The position numbers and the translations under genes were made by a program. Below, piece after piece: positions 17,029-25,154 of a stretch of DNA of 64,000 nucleotides. This DNA is from Sphingomonas corticis (GTDB lineage Bacteria > Pseudomonadota > Alphaproteobacteria > Sphingomonadales > Sphingomonadaceae), in NCBI RefSeq assembly GCF_012035195.1, contig NZ_JAAVJH010000003.1, positions 372,001-436,000 on the forward strand, given 5' to 3'. The notes under the pieces were generated by a model that was given only the letters and a program-made list of their open reading frames with translations, did not search any database and was not told where the DNA came from. Each line of letters begins with the position of its first letter. The first letter of the stretch is position 1.

Positions 17029-18417
17029 TCAGGAACCGAACCGCGCCTTCAGCACCGTCCACGCCGCGCGCAGCCCGTACGCCTCGCCCCCCTTGGGCCG
17101 CCCGGGCTTCGCCGCGGGCCGCCAGGCGAAGGTGTCGAGATGCGCCCAGGCGATCCCGCGCGGCACGAAGCGGCGCAGGAACAAGGCGGCGGTGATCGCG
17201 CCGGCGAAGCCGCCGTCGGGCGCGTTGACCATGTCCGCCACGTCGCTCTTCAGCATGTCGTCGTAGCCATCGTGCAGAGGGAGCCGCCACAGGGGATCGT
17301 ACGCCCGCTCCCCCGCCGCCAGCAGCTCCGCCGCCAGCGCCTCGTCCTGGACGAAGGTGGCGGGCAGGTCCGGCCCCAGCGCCACCCGCGCCGCGCCGGT
17401 CAGCGTGGCGAAATCGAGGATCAGGTCGGGTGCGCCCTCCACCGCCTTGGCGAGCGCGTCGCCCAGGATCAGGCGCCCTTCCGCGTCGGTGTTCGTGTTC
17501 TCCACCGTCAGCCCCAGCCTCGTGGCCAGCACGTCGCCGGGGCGGAAGGCCGCGGCGGAGACGGCATTCTCCACCGCGGGGATCAGCAGGTGCAGCCGCA
17601 GCTTCAGCCGCCGCGACATCACCAGGCCGGCGAGCGCCAGCGCGTGCGCCGCGCCGCCCATGTCCTTCTTCATCAGCCGCATCCCCGCGGACGGCTTGAT
17701 GTCCAGCCCGCCGGTGTCGAAGCACACGCCCTTGCCCACGATCGCCACGCGCGGGTGCGCCGGGTCGCCCCATTCCAGTTCGATCAGCCGCGGCGCGCGC
17801 TCCTTTGTGGCGGCCTGGCCGACGGCGTGGATCATCGGATAGCCGGTCGCGAGCGCGTCGCCGCGGGTGACGGTGACGCTGGCGCCGTGCGCGCGGGCGA
17901 GCGCGTCCGCCTCCGCCTCCAGCTCCGCCGGGCCCATGTCGCTCGCGCCGGTGTCGACCATGTCGCGCACCCGCGCGGTCGCCTGCGCCAGCCGCACGGT
18001 CTCTTCGATCCGCCCCGGCTCCCCCGTCAACAGGACGCGCGGACCGTGCGCCTCCACCGCCTTGTACCGGGTGAAGCGATGCTGCGCGAGACACCAGCCC
18101 AGCATCGCCGCCCCGGGCTCACCCGCGTCCGCGAGCCGGTACGTCCCTTCCGGCAGGCCATCGCCCAGCGAGGCGATGCGCCACGGCGAGGCGGAATCCT
18201 CGTCGCAGACCAGCAGCATCGACCACTCCTCCGCCGCCTCGCCCGGCAGGATCGCGCGGTTGCCCGGCTTCCCCGTCACCCGCGCCGCCGCGGTGGCGGT
18301 GCGCACGCGCTGGGGCTGGCGCGCCAGCCACGCGTCGAAGGCGTCGGGATGGACGACGTGGATGCCGCGGGCGGGCTGGCCGCGGTCGGGCTGGAGCAGG
18401 GCGGAGAAGTCGGTCAT
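17029..18417 (-). CDS. Leucyl aminopeptidase family protein (M17)
   Basis: Cytosolic dimetal aminopeptidase. 462 residues. The C-terminal catalytic domain has VAIVGKGVCFDTGGLDIKPS, MKKDMGGAAHALALA and the M17 signature NTDAEGRLILGDAL. The lysine and the Asp/Glu metal ligands are all present. The N-terminal domain is divergent, as in the sphingomonad subgroup. It is transcribed divergently from trxB with a 56-bp gap. Confidence 0.92.
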   Translation of the reverse strand: MTDFSALLQPDRGQPARGIHVVHPDAFDAWLARQPQRVRTATAAARVTGKPGNRAILPGEAAEEWSMLLVCDEDSASPWRIASLGDGLPEGTYRLADAGEPGAAMLGWCLAQHRFTRYKAVEAHGPRVLLTGEPGRIEETVRLAQATARVRDMVDTGASDMGPAELEAEADALARAHGASVTVTRGDALATGYPMIHAVGQAATKERAPRLIELEWGDPAHPRVAIVGKGVCFDTGGLDIKPSAGMRLMKKDMGGAAHALALAGLVMSRRLKLRLHLLIPAVENAVSAAAFRPGDVLATRLGLTVENTNTDAEGRLILGDALAKAVEGAPDLILDFATLTGAARVALGPDLPATFVQDEALAAELLAAGERAYDPLWRLPLHDGYDDMLKSDVADMVNAPDGGFAGAITAALFLRRFVPRGIAWAHLDTFAWRPAAKPGRPKGGEAYGLRAAWTVLKARFGS

Positions 18418-18473
18418 CGCGGGCGACCAAAGCAGGACTTTGCCGGCCGTGCAATGAACCCTACATCGCCACG

Positions 18474-19442
18474 ATGACCACGCACTCGACTCGCATGCTG
18501 ATCCTCGGCTCCGGCCCCGCGGGCCTTTCCGCCGCCATCTACGGCGCGCGCGCGGGAATGAAGCCGATCGTCGTCCAGGGCATCCAGCCCGGCGGGCAGC
18601 TGACCACCACCACCGATGTGGAGAATTATCCCGGCTTCGCCGACGTCATCCAGGGACCCTGGCTGATGGAGCAGATGCAGAAGCAGGCCGAGCATGTCGG
18701 CACGACGCTGCTGTGGGACACGATCGTCGACGTGGACCTGACGCGCCGCCCCTTCCGCCTGACCGGCGACGACGGCGACGTGTACGAGGGCGAGGTGCTG
18801 GTGATCGCCACCGGCGCGCAGGCGAAGTGGCTGGGCCTCGCGTCGGAGGACGCGATGAAGGGCAAGGGCGTCAGCGCCTGCGCCACCTGCGACGGCTTCT
18901 TCTATCGCGGCAAGAAGGTGGCGGTGATCGGCGGGGGCAACACCGCGGTGGAGGAGGCGCTGTACCTCACCAACCATTCGGACGACGTGACGCTGATCCA
19001 CCGCCGCGACACCCTGCGCGCCGAGCGGATCCTGCAGGAGCGGCTGTTCGCGCACCCCAACATCACCGTGCTGTGGAACAAGGAAGTGCGCGAGTTCGTC
19101 GACGGCGGCGGCACCGCGGGCCTCGTTGCGCTCGACCTGGAGGATACCGTCACCGGCGAGCACAGCCGGCTGGACGTGGAGGGCGGCTTCGTCGCGATCG
19201 GGCACCATCCGGCGACCGAATTGCTGCGCGGGCACCTCGCGCTCGACGAGGACGGCTATGTCGCGGTGGAAACGGGCTCGACCCGCACCAGCGTGCCGGG
19301 CGTGTTCGCGTGCGGCGACGTGATGGACAAGACCTATCGCCAGGCGGTGACCGCGGCCGGCACCGGCTGCATGGCGGCGCTGGACGCGGAGCGCTTCCTG
19401 GCGGCCGCGGAGTTCGACCAGATGAAGGAAGCGGCGGAATAG
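18474..19442 (+). CDS. trxB: Thioredoxin-disulfide reductase
   Basis: FAD/NADPH enzyme that reduces thioredoxin. 322 residues. The FAD-binding motif is ILGSGPAGLSAAIYGARAG, the redox-active disulfide C136-A-T-C139 lies in SACATCDGFFYRG, the NADPH site is VIGGGNTAVEEALYL, and the C-terminal FAD motif is GVFACGDVMDKTYRQAVTAAGTGCMAAL. Its 3' end converges on the first gene of the XrtA cluster. Confidence 0.96.
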   Translation: MTTHSTRMLILGSGPAGLSAAIYGARAGMKPIVVQGIQPGGQLTTTTDVENYPGFADVIQGPWLMEQMQKQAEHVGTTLLWDTIVDVDLTRRPFRLTGDDGDVYEGEVLVIATGAQAKWLGLASEDAMKGKGVSACATCDGFFYRGKKVAVIGGGNTAVEEALYLTNHSDDVTLIHRRDTLRAERILQERLFAHPNITVLWNKEVREFVDGGGTAGLVALDLEDTVTGEHSRLDVEGGFVAIGHHPATELLRGHLALDEDGYVAVETGSTRTSVPGVFACGDVMDKTYRQAVTAAGTGCMAALDAERFLAAAEFDQMKEAAE

Positions 19443-19490
19443 GGCTGGCCTGCTGACGGCGCGCCGCGAACCTTCGGGCGGCCGAGCGGG

Positions 19491-20246
19491 TCAGCCTGCC
19501 GCGTGCAGGATCGCCCGTTCCACCGCGTCGATGTCGCCCGCGCGGGCGAAGCTGTGCGAGGCGGTGTCGACCATCACCGGCACGATCGCCGAGCCGCGCG
19601 CGGCGGCGGCGAAGGCGAGGGCGGTGGCGTCGCCCGCGGCCAGGACCACCGTCGCGCGCGTGCCCCAGCGCTCGATCGCGCCGACGACCGGCGGCACCTC
19701 CGCCCGAGCCGGACGCAGCAGCTTCGCCACGCCGCGCGCCAGCTTGCGCAGGTCGACGCCGCCGCGCAGCAGCCGCCGCCACTCGGCGGGATCGCGCAGG
19801 CTGGCGGCATAGCCCGCGCGGATCGCCGCCGCCGGTGGCAGGTCGTCCGCCTCCGCGCCCGTCCACGGATTGCTCAGCACGACGGCGTCGATCCCCATCA
19901 ACGCGCCCGCGCCCGCCAGCAGCGTGGCGGCGTCGCAATTGCCGTAGCCGACGACGCGCGTCACGCCGGTCTCACGCAAGGCGGCGAGCGCGGCGGCCAG
20001 GTCGGGCGCGGCGGCCGCGAAGCCGCGGTTCTCCCCGGTCGAATCGCCGATCCCCCGGCGATCGTAGCGGAGGACGCAAAGGCCGCGCGCGGCCAGCCGC
20101 GCCGCCAGCATCGCCATGCCGCGATGTGCGCCCGCGCGCACCTCGTTGCCGCCGGACACGATCAGCACCCCGGTGGCGCCCGCCGCCCGGTCCAGCGTCG
20201 CCATCAGCGTCTCGCCGTCGCACGCGATGGCGATCACGTCGCGCAT
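19491..20246 (-). CDS. Exosortase A system-associated hydrolase 1 (alpha/beta hydrolase)
   Basis: 251-residue alpha/beta hydrolase of the type that accompanies XrtA loci. Features are a GGNEVRAGAHRG oxyanion region, LRYDRRGIGDSTGEN, and a nucleophile elbow reading GYGNCDAA, so cysteine or asparagine stands where serine usually is. A late histidine lies in DTASHSFA. I start at the ATG at 20246 (MRDVIAIACDGE); an in-frame ATG at 20258 is possible. The start overlaps the end of the next hydrolase-like gene. Its substrate is not known. Confidence 0.8.
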   Translation of the reverse strand: MRDVIAIACDGETLMATLDRAAGATGVLIVSGGNEVRAGAHRGMAMLAARLAARGLCVLRYDRRGIGDSTGENRGFAAAAPDLAAALAALRETGVTRVVGYGNCDAATLLAGAGALMGIDAVVLSNPWTGAEADDLPPAAAIRAGYAASLRDPAEWRRLLRGGVDLRKLARGVAKLLRPARAEVPPVVGAIERWGTRATVVLAAGDATALAFAAAARGSAIVPVMVDTASHSFARAGDIDAVERAILHAAG

Positions 20247-20920
20247 CGTTCGATCCATGCGGCGATGTCGTCGGCGAGCACGCGGGCAAGCGCCGCGTCG
20301 CCGCGCGGCTCGCTGGCGCGCCACAGCGGAGCGCCGGGAACGTGCCGGTCGGCCGCGCGCGGGTCGCCGTCCAGCCGCACCACGCGCAGCGGCCCCGCGA
20401 CCCACGGCTCCGCCGCCGCCAGCGCGGCGACCATCGCCTCGTCGATCGCATTGCCCGCATAGTCCGCCGCGCCGCCGAGCGCGCGGACGCGCCGCCATTC
20501 GCGCACCTGCGCCGCGCCGGAAACGGGCGACAGGTACCAGCGGCTCGCCACCCGCGCCTCCGCGTCGAGCAGCGCCCCGCCGCGCAGCGCGACGACGTGG
20601 ACCGGGCCGGGCAGCTCCGCCGCCACGGCGGCGAAGGCTGCGCGCCACTCGGCCAGCCGAGCGTCGGCGGTGGGGACCAGGCTGTCGTTCTGGCCCGGCA
20701 GGTCGGGCAGCGCCGCGCCGATCCCGCGCGCGGCCAGGCGCCGCAGCACCTCGACCAGCAGCGCGCGGGTGCGGTTGCCCTCCTCGAACAATGCGGCAGC
20801 GGCGAGAACGGTGGGCCCTTGCGCGGGGCCGAAGCGCAGCATCGCCTCGCCGTTGGCGCAGCGTTCCGCCCGCTGGGTCACGCCCGCCACGCCGAAACGA
20901 TCGCCCGCCTTGATCTGCAT
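20234..20920 (-). CDS. Alpha/beta-hydrolase-like protein of the XrtA locus (hydrolase 2 position)
   Basis: 228 residues. The fold is suggested by LPDLPGQNDSLVP and the central VHVVALRGGALLDAEA strand-turn-helix. The nucleophile elbow GxSxG is replaced by LRGGA, so no catalytic serine is visible. It occupies the place of the second exosortase-associated hydrolase and overlaps hydrolase 1 by 13 bases. It may be a non-catalytic partner or a divergent esterase. Confidence 0.7.
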   Translation of the reverse strand: MQIKAGDRFGVAGVTQRAERCANGEAMLRFGPAQGPTVLAAAALFEEGNRTRALLVEVLRRLAARGIGAALPDLPGQNDSLVPTADARLAEWRAAFAAVAAELPGPVHVVALRGGALLDAEARVASRWYLSPVSGAAQVREWRRVRALGGAADYAGNAIDEAMVAALAAAEPWVAGPLRVVRLDGDPRAADRHVPGAPLWRASEPRGDAALARVLADDIAAWIERCAT

Positions 20921-20976
20921 CTGCGCAACCGAGGATCGTTCCGCCTAAAGATCAGCGACTTACGAGGGGAGTTGTC

Positions 20977-21093
20977 GTGACGGACCGGACCAAGCGCCAT
21001 CTCGCGGCGGCCCTGCTGGTAGCGTTGCTGGCCGCGACGTTCCTCCTCGACACGGGGAGCCGCGTCGGCGCCGCGTTCGACGGCCTGGGCTGA
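20977..21093 (+). CDS. Putative small membrane peptide (38 aa)
   Basis: GTG-started ORF preceded by a good Shine-Dalgarno sequence (GAGGGGAG, about 6 bp upstream). It encodes a basic N terminus (TDRTKRH), one hydrophobic helix (LAAALLVALLAATFLL) and a short polar tail. It lies on the plus strand between the divergent hydrolase 2 gene and the convergent acyl carrier protein gene. I recognise no homolog; it could be a real micro-protein of the XrtA locus or a chance ORF. Confidence 0.45.
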   Translation: MTDRTKRHLAAALLVALLAATFLLDTGSRVGAAFDGLG

Positions 21094-21101
21094 TCGCGGC
21101 G

Positions 21102-21359
21102 TCAGACCAGCGCCTTGCCCGCGGCGAAGCGGGTGAGCGCGCCGAAGGTCTCCAGCATCTCGCCGTCCACCTCGTCGTCGTCGATGACGATGCCCAGCCG
21201 ATCCTCCAGTTCGGTCAGCACGCCCGCCACCGCCATCGAGTCGAGTTCGGGCAGCGCGCCGAACAACTCGGTATCGGCGTCGAACCCGGCGACGCGGCCC
21301 GCGTCCAGCGACAGCACGTCGCGCAGCACCGCGCGGACGGTGTCCTCCACCTGATCCAT
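21102..21359 (-). CDS. Acyl carrier protein of the XrtA locus
   Basis: 85-residue acyl carrier protein. The phosphopantetheine attachment serine is S41 in LPELDSMAVAGVL, followed by the acidic helix II-III region (DDDEVDGE). It lies head to head with an acyl-CoA ligase gene, the usual XrtA arrangement, and probably carries an acyl or amino-acyl group used in polymer modification. ATG 21359 is chosen; an in-frame GTG at 21374 could extend it by five residues. Confidence 0.88.
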   Translation of the reverse strand: MDQVEDTVRAVLRDVLSLDAGRVAGFDADTELFGALPELDSMAVAGVLTELEDRLGIVIDDDEVDGEMLETFGALTRFAAGKALV

Positions 21360-21463
21360 GCCCTCCGCCCTCACGCGCCTCTCCCCGTATTGCTGCGCCC
21401 GCGAAGGCGGAGCGATAGGCGCGGGGGATGAAATCCGCAACGGCTTGGCGCTATGAGGCGGCC

Positions 21464-22945
21464 ATGGTGCCGCTCGACCCCGTTCCGCAACCGATCGACC
21501 ACGCCCTGCGCGGCGCGCCGGACGCGCCCGCGCTGGTCCTGCGCGACGCGGTGACGACCGTGGCGGAGGCGGAAGCGGCGGTGGCGCGGCTCGCCGGCTG
21601 GCTGGCGGCCCAGGACCTCGCGCCCGGCGACCGCGTCGCGACCTGGCTGCCGAAGACCGCCACCGCCTGCCTGATCCCGCTCGCCGCGGCACGCGCGGGG
21701 CTGGTGCACGTGCCGGTCAATCCGGTGCTGAAGCGCGCGCAGGTGGCGCATATCCTGGCCGACAGCGGCGCGCGGCTGCTGCTGACGCAGGCGGTGCGGG
21801 CGGCGACGCTGGAGCCGGGCGACGCGCCGCGGGTGGCGACGGAGGCGGGGGAGGGCGACGCGCTGCCCCGCTCCACCGCCGATCCGCAGGGACTGGCGGC
21901 GATCCTCTACACCTCGGGTTCGACCGGCCGGCCCAAGGGCGTGATGCTGAGCCACGCGAACCTGTGGCTCGGCGCGGTGTCGGTGGCCTACTATCTCGGC
22001 ATCGAACCGGACGACCGGGTGCTGGCGGTGCTGCCGCTGTCCTTCGACTACGGGCAGAACCAGCTGTTCTCGACCTGGATCGCGGGCGCGGCGGTGGCGC
22101 CGCTCGACTATCTGACGCCGCGCGACGTGGTGAAGGCGGTGGCGCGCGTCGGCGCGACCACGCTGGCGGGCGTGCCGCCGCTGTGGACGCAGCTGCTGGA
22201 GGCCGACTGGCCCGCCGGGACCGCGGGGACGCTGCGGCGGCTGACCAACTCGGGCGGGGCGCTGACCCCCGCGATGGTCCGCGCGTTGCGCGCGCGCTTC
22301 CCGGCGGCGCGGCTGTTCCCGATGTACGGCCTGACCGAAGCGTTCCGGTCGACGTATCTCGACCCGGCGCTGGTCGACGCGCATCCCGATTCGATCGGTC
22401 GCGCCATCCCCTTCGCCGAGGTGCTGGTGGTGCGCGGCGACGGCAGCGCGGCGGCGGCGGGGGAGCCGGGCGAGCTGGTGCACGCCGGCCCGTTGGTGGC
22501 GCAGGGATATTGGCGGGATCCGGAGCGGACCGCGGCGCGCTTCCGCCCCGCGCCGGCGCATGCGCGCCACCGCGGCATGGCGGTGTGGTCGGGCGACACC
22601 GTGGTCGCCGATGCGGACGGGCTGCTCCGCTTCGTCGGGCGCGACGACGAAATGATAAAGACCGCCGGCAACCGCCTGAGCCCGCAGGAGATCGAGGAGG
22701 CGGTGACGGCCGGGCCGGAGGCGGCGGAGGCGGTCGCCGTGGGCGTGGCGGACGCGCGGCTGGGACAGGCGATCGTCGTCGTGGCGCGCGGCGATCCCGC
22801 CGGGGAGGCGACGCTGCGAGAGCGGCTGAAGCGCGACCTGCCCACGTACATGCAGCCAGCGCGGATCGAATGGCGCGACGTGCTGCCGCGCAACGCCAAC
22901 GGCAAGCTGGACCGCGCGGCCATCGCGACGGAGGTGCGCGCGTGA
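21464..22945 (+). CDS. Acyl-CoA ligase (AMP-forming), exosortase A system-associated
   Basis: Adenylate-forming enzyme of 493 residues. The P-loop-like motif YTSGSTGRPKG is at residues 149-159, MYGLTEAFRSTY is the A5 motif, LLRFVGRDDEMIKTAGNRLSP carries the hinge, and NGKLDRA near the end holds the catalytic lysine. I prefer the ATG at 21464, with GAGG 5 bp upstream; the ATG at 21428 would add 12 residues. It probably loads the neighbouring acyl carrier protein. Its stop overlaps the GTG of the decarboxylase. Confidence 0.9.
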   Translation: MVPLDPVPQPIDHALRGAPDAPALVLRDAVTTVAEAEAAVARLAGWLAAQDLAPGDRVATWLPKTATACLIPLAAARAGLVHVPVNPVLKRAQVAHILADSGARLLLTQAVRAATLEPGDAPRVATEAGEGDALPRSTADPQGLAAILYTSGSTGRPKGVMLSHANLWLGAVSVAYYLGIEPDDRVLAVLPLSFDYGQNQLFSTWIAGAAVAPLDYLTPRDVVKAVARVGATTLAGVPPLWTQLLEADWPAGTAGTLRRLTNSGGALTPAMVRALRARFPAARLFPMYGLTEAFRSTYLDPALVDAHPDSIGRAIPFAEVLVVRGDGSAAAAGEPGELVHAGPLVAQGYWRDPERTAARFRPAPAHARHRGMAVWSGDTVVADADGLLRFVGRDDEMIKTAGNRLSPQEIEEAVTAGPEAAEAVAVGVADARLGQAIVVVARGDPAGEATLRERLKRDLPTYMQPARIEWRDVLPRNANGKLDRAAIATEVRA

Positions 22946-24165
22946 AGCCGATGGGACCGATCCCTCCCGAGTTCGCCGGCCAGCAGGGCGCGCTGACCAT
23001 CGGCGGCCGCAGCGCCGACGATTGGGTGGCCGCGCACGGATCGCCGCTGTTCGTCTACGATCCGGCGATCGTCGCCGCGCGGGTGGCGCGGTTCCGCGCG
23101 GCGATGCCGGCGGCGGTGGACCTGCATTACGCGGTGAAGGCCAATCCCTTTCCGCCGCTGCTCGCCGCGGTGGCGCCGCTGGTGGACGGGCTGGACGTCG
23201 CCTCCGCCGGGGAACTGGCGAAGGCGCTGGCGGTGAAGCCGGGAGGCGCGATCAGCTTCGCCGGGCCGGGCAAGCGCGACGCGGAGCTGGAGGCCGCCGT
23301 CCGTGCCGGCGCGACGCTGAACGTCGAGAGCGAGGGGGAAGCGACGCGGGCGCTGGCGATCGGCGACCGGCTGGGCATTGCGCCGCGGCTGGCGGTGCGC
23401 GTCAATCCCGACGTGGAGCTGAAGGGGTCGGGCATGAAGATGGGCGGCCGCGCTTCGCCCTTCGGCGTCGACGCGGAGCGCGCCGCCGCGCTGGTGCGCG
23501 CGATCCGCGGCGGCGGGGCGGACTGGCGCGGCTTCCACATCTTCGCCGGGTCGCAGGCGCTGGACGCGGGCGCGATCGTCGAGACCCAGGCGGCGACGCT
23601 GGCGCTGGCGACGCGGCTGGCGGCGGAGGCGGGCGCGGCGCCGCCGATGCTGAACCTGGGCGGCGGCTTCGGCGTGCCCTATTTCGCGGGCGACGTGGCC
23701 GTGGACGTGGCGCGCATCGGCGCGGCGCTGGCGGAGGCGCTGGCGGCCACCGACCTGCCCGGCACCGGCTTCGCGATCGAGCTGGGCCGCTGGCTGGTGG
23801 CGGAGGCGGGCGTCTATCTGACCCGCGTCGTCGACCGCAAGGAGAGCCGCGGGGAGACCTTCCTGATCGTCGACGGCGGGCTGCACCATCAGCTGGCGGC
23901 GAGCGGCAATTTCGGCACCGTCGTGCGCCGCAACTATCCGCTGGCGGTCGCCACGCGGATGGGAGAGGCGGCGACGGAGGAGGCGTCGGTGGTCGGCTGC
24001 CTGTGCACTCCGCTCGACCGGCTCGGCGACCGCGTCGCGCTGCCGCATGCGAAGGTGGGCGACGTGATCGCGATCTTCCTGGCTGGAGCTTATGGCGCGT
24101 CCGCCAGCCCGACGGCGTTCCTCGGTCATCCGGCGGCGGCGGAGGTGCTGGCTGGCGAGGGATGA
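22942..24165 (+). CDS. PLP-dependent decarboxylase, exosortase A system-associated
   Basis: Fold-III decarboxylase related to diaminopimelate/ornithine decarboxylases (407 residues). The PLP lysine is K66 in LHYAVKANPFP. GFHIFAGSQ, LNLGGGFGVPY (phosphate-binding glycines) and the C-terminal GCLCTPLDRLG with the substrate-site cysteine are present. The GTG start overlaps the ligase stop. It probably makes an amine substituent for the acyl carrier protein or the polysaccharide; the substrate is unknown. A repeat-rich 361-bp gap follows. Confidence 0.88.
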   Translation: MKPMGPIPPEFAGQQGALTIGGRSADDWVAAHGSPLFVYDPAIVAARVARFRAAMPAAVDLHYAVKANPFPPLLAAVAPLVDGLDVASAGELAKALAVKPGGAISFAGPGKRDAELEAAVRAGATLNVESEGEATRALAIGDRLGIAPRLAVRVNPDVELKGSGMKMGGRASPFGVDAERAAALVRAIRGGGADWRGFHIFAGSQALDAGAIVETQAATLALATRLAAEAGAAPPMLNLGGGFGVPYFAGDVAVDVARIGAALAEALAATDLPGTGFAIELGRWLVAEAGVYLTRVVDRKESRGETFLIVDGGLHHQLAASGNFGTVVRRNYPLAVATRMGEAATEEASVVGCLCTPLDRLGDRVALPHAKVGDVIAIFLAGAYGASASPTAFLGHPAAAEVLAGEG

Positions 24166-24169
24166 CCTC

Positions 24170-24312
<143 letters not shown>

Positions 24313-24341
24313 GTCCCCTCTCGCCGTGCCAACCACCAACC

Positions 24342-24425
24342 CCCTCCGTTCGCTTGGAGCGAAGTCGAGAAGCATCGCGCCCGATGAAGAAGGGCTTCTC
24401 GACTGTGCTCGAAGCGAACGGAGGG
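24342..24425. repeat. CGTTCG-type palindromic element, copy 2 (variant)
   Basis: Outer arms CCCTCCGTTCGCTT (24342-24355) and AAGCGAACGGAGGG (24412-24425) are perfect. Inner GAGAAGC (24367-24373) pairs with GCTTCTC (24394-24400). It keeps the CGTTCG ends and a GAAGTCGA core but has different inner arms from the other copies. It lies about 100 bp before the Wza-like start. Confidence 0.8.
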
Positions 24426-24526
24426 AGGAGGCCGGCCGCCGCGCCCACCACGCTAAACGCTATCTTCACCTCTCCCGCCGCATAGCCCCTCGCAAAGCGC
24501 GGCATCGCGCGGGTGGAGGTTCGTTC

Positions 24527-25153
24527 ATGCGGTTCGGTCGCGTTTCGCTGGGGATGCTGGGGTTGCTGGCGGGGTGCGCGGGCGGCGGCGGCCGGTCGGA
24601 GCTGCCCCCCGCCACCTTCGTCGCCACCAAGGAACAGCCGGGCGAGGAATATGTCATCGGCCCGCTCGACAGCCTGCAGATCTTCGTCTGGCGCAATCCC
24701 GAGCTGTCGGCGAAGGTGCAGGTGCGTCCCGACGGCCGCATCACGACGCCGCTGATCGCGGACATGCCCGCGGTGGGCAAGACGCCCGCGATGCTGGCCA
24801 CCGACATGAAGCTGGCGCTGGGCGAGTATATCAAGGAGCCGATCGTCTCCGTCATCGTCGACGGCTTCTCCGGCACGTTCAGCCAGCAGGTGCGCATCGT
24901 GGGCGCCACGCAGAAGCCGGCCAGCCTGCCCTATCGCGCCAACATGACGCTGCTGGACGCGATGATCGCGGTGGGCGGGCTCGGCGAATATGCCGCGGGC
25001 AACAAGGCGCGGCTGATCCGATACGACCGCGCGACCGGTACCCAGAAGGAATACGGCCTGCGCATCGGCCGCCTGCTGAAGAACGGCGATGCCAGCGCCA
25101 ACGTGAAGCTGGAGCCGGGCGACGTCATCATCATTCCGGAAAGCATGTTCTGA
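24527..25153 (+). CDS. XrtA-system polysaccharide export lipoprotein (Wza-like)
   Basis: 208-residue outer-membrane export protein. A lipoprotein signal ends in LLAGC17. Then follow the Poly_export domain (EYVIGPLDSLQIFVWRNPELS, VRPDGRITTPLIADMPAVGKT) and a SLBB-type segment (VRIVGATQKPASLPYRANMTLLDAMIAVGG). The ATG at 24527 follows GGAGG. It heads a run of tightly spaced genes for export and chain length. Confidence 0.93.
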   Translation: MRFGRVSLGMLGLLAGCAGGGGRSELPPATFVATKEQPGEEYVIGPLDSLQIFVWRNPELSAKVQVRPDGRITTPLIADMPAVGKTPAMLATDMKLALGEYIKEPIVSVIVDGFSGTFSQQVRIVGATQKPASLPYRANMTLLDAMIAVGGLGEYAAGNKARLIRYDRATGTQKEYGLRIGRLLKNGDASANVKLEPGDVIIIPESMF

Positions 25154-25154
25154 C

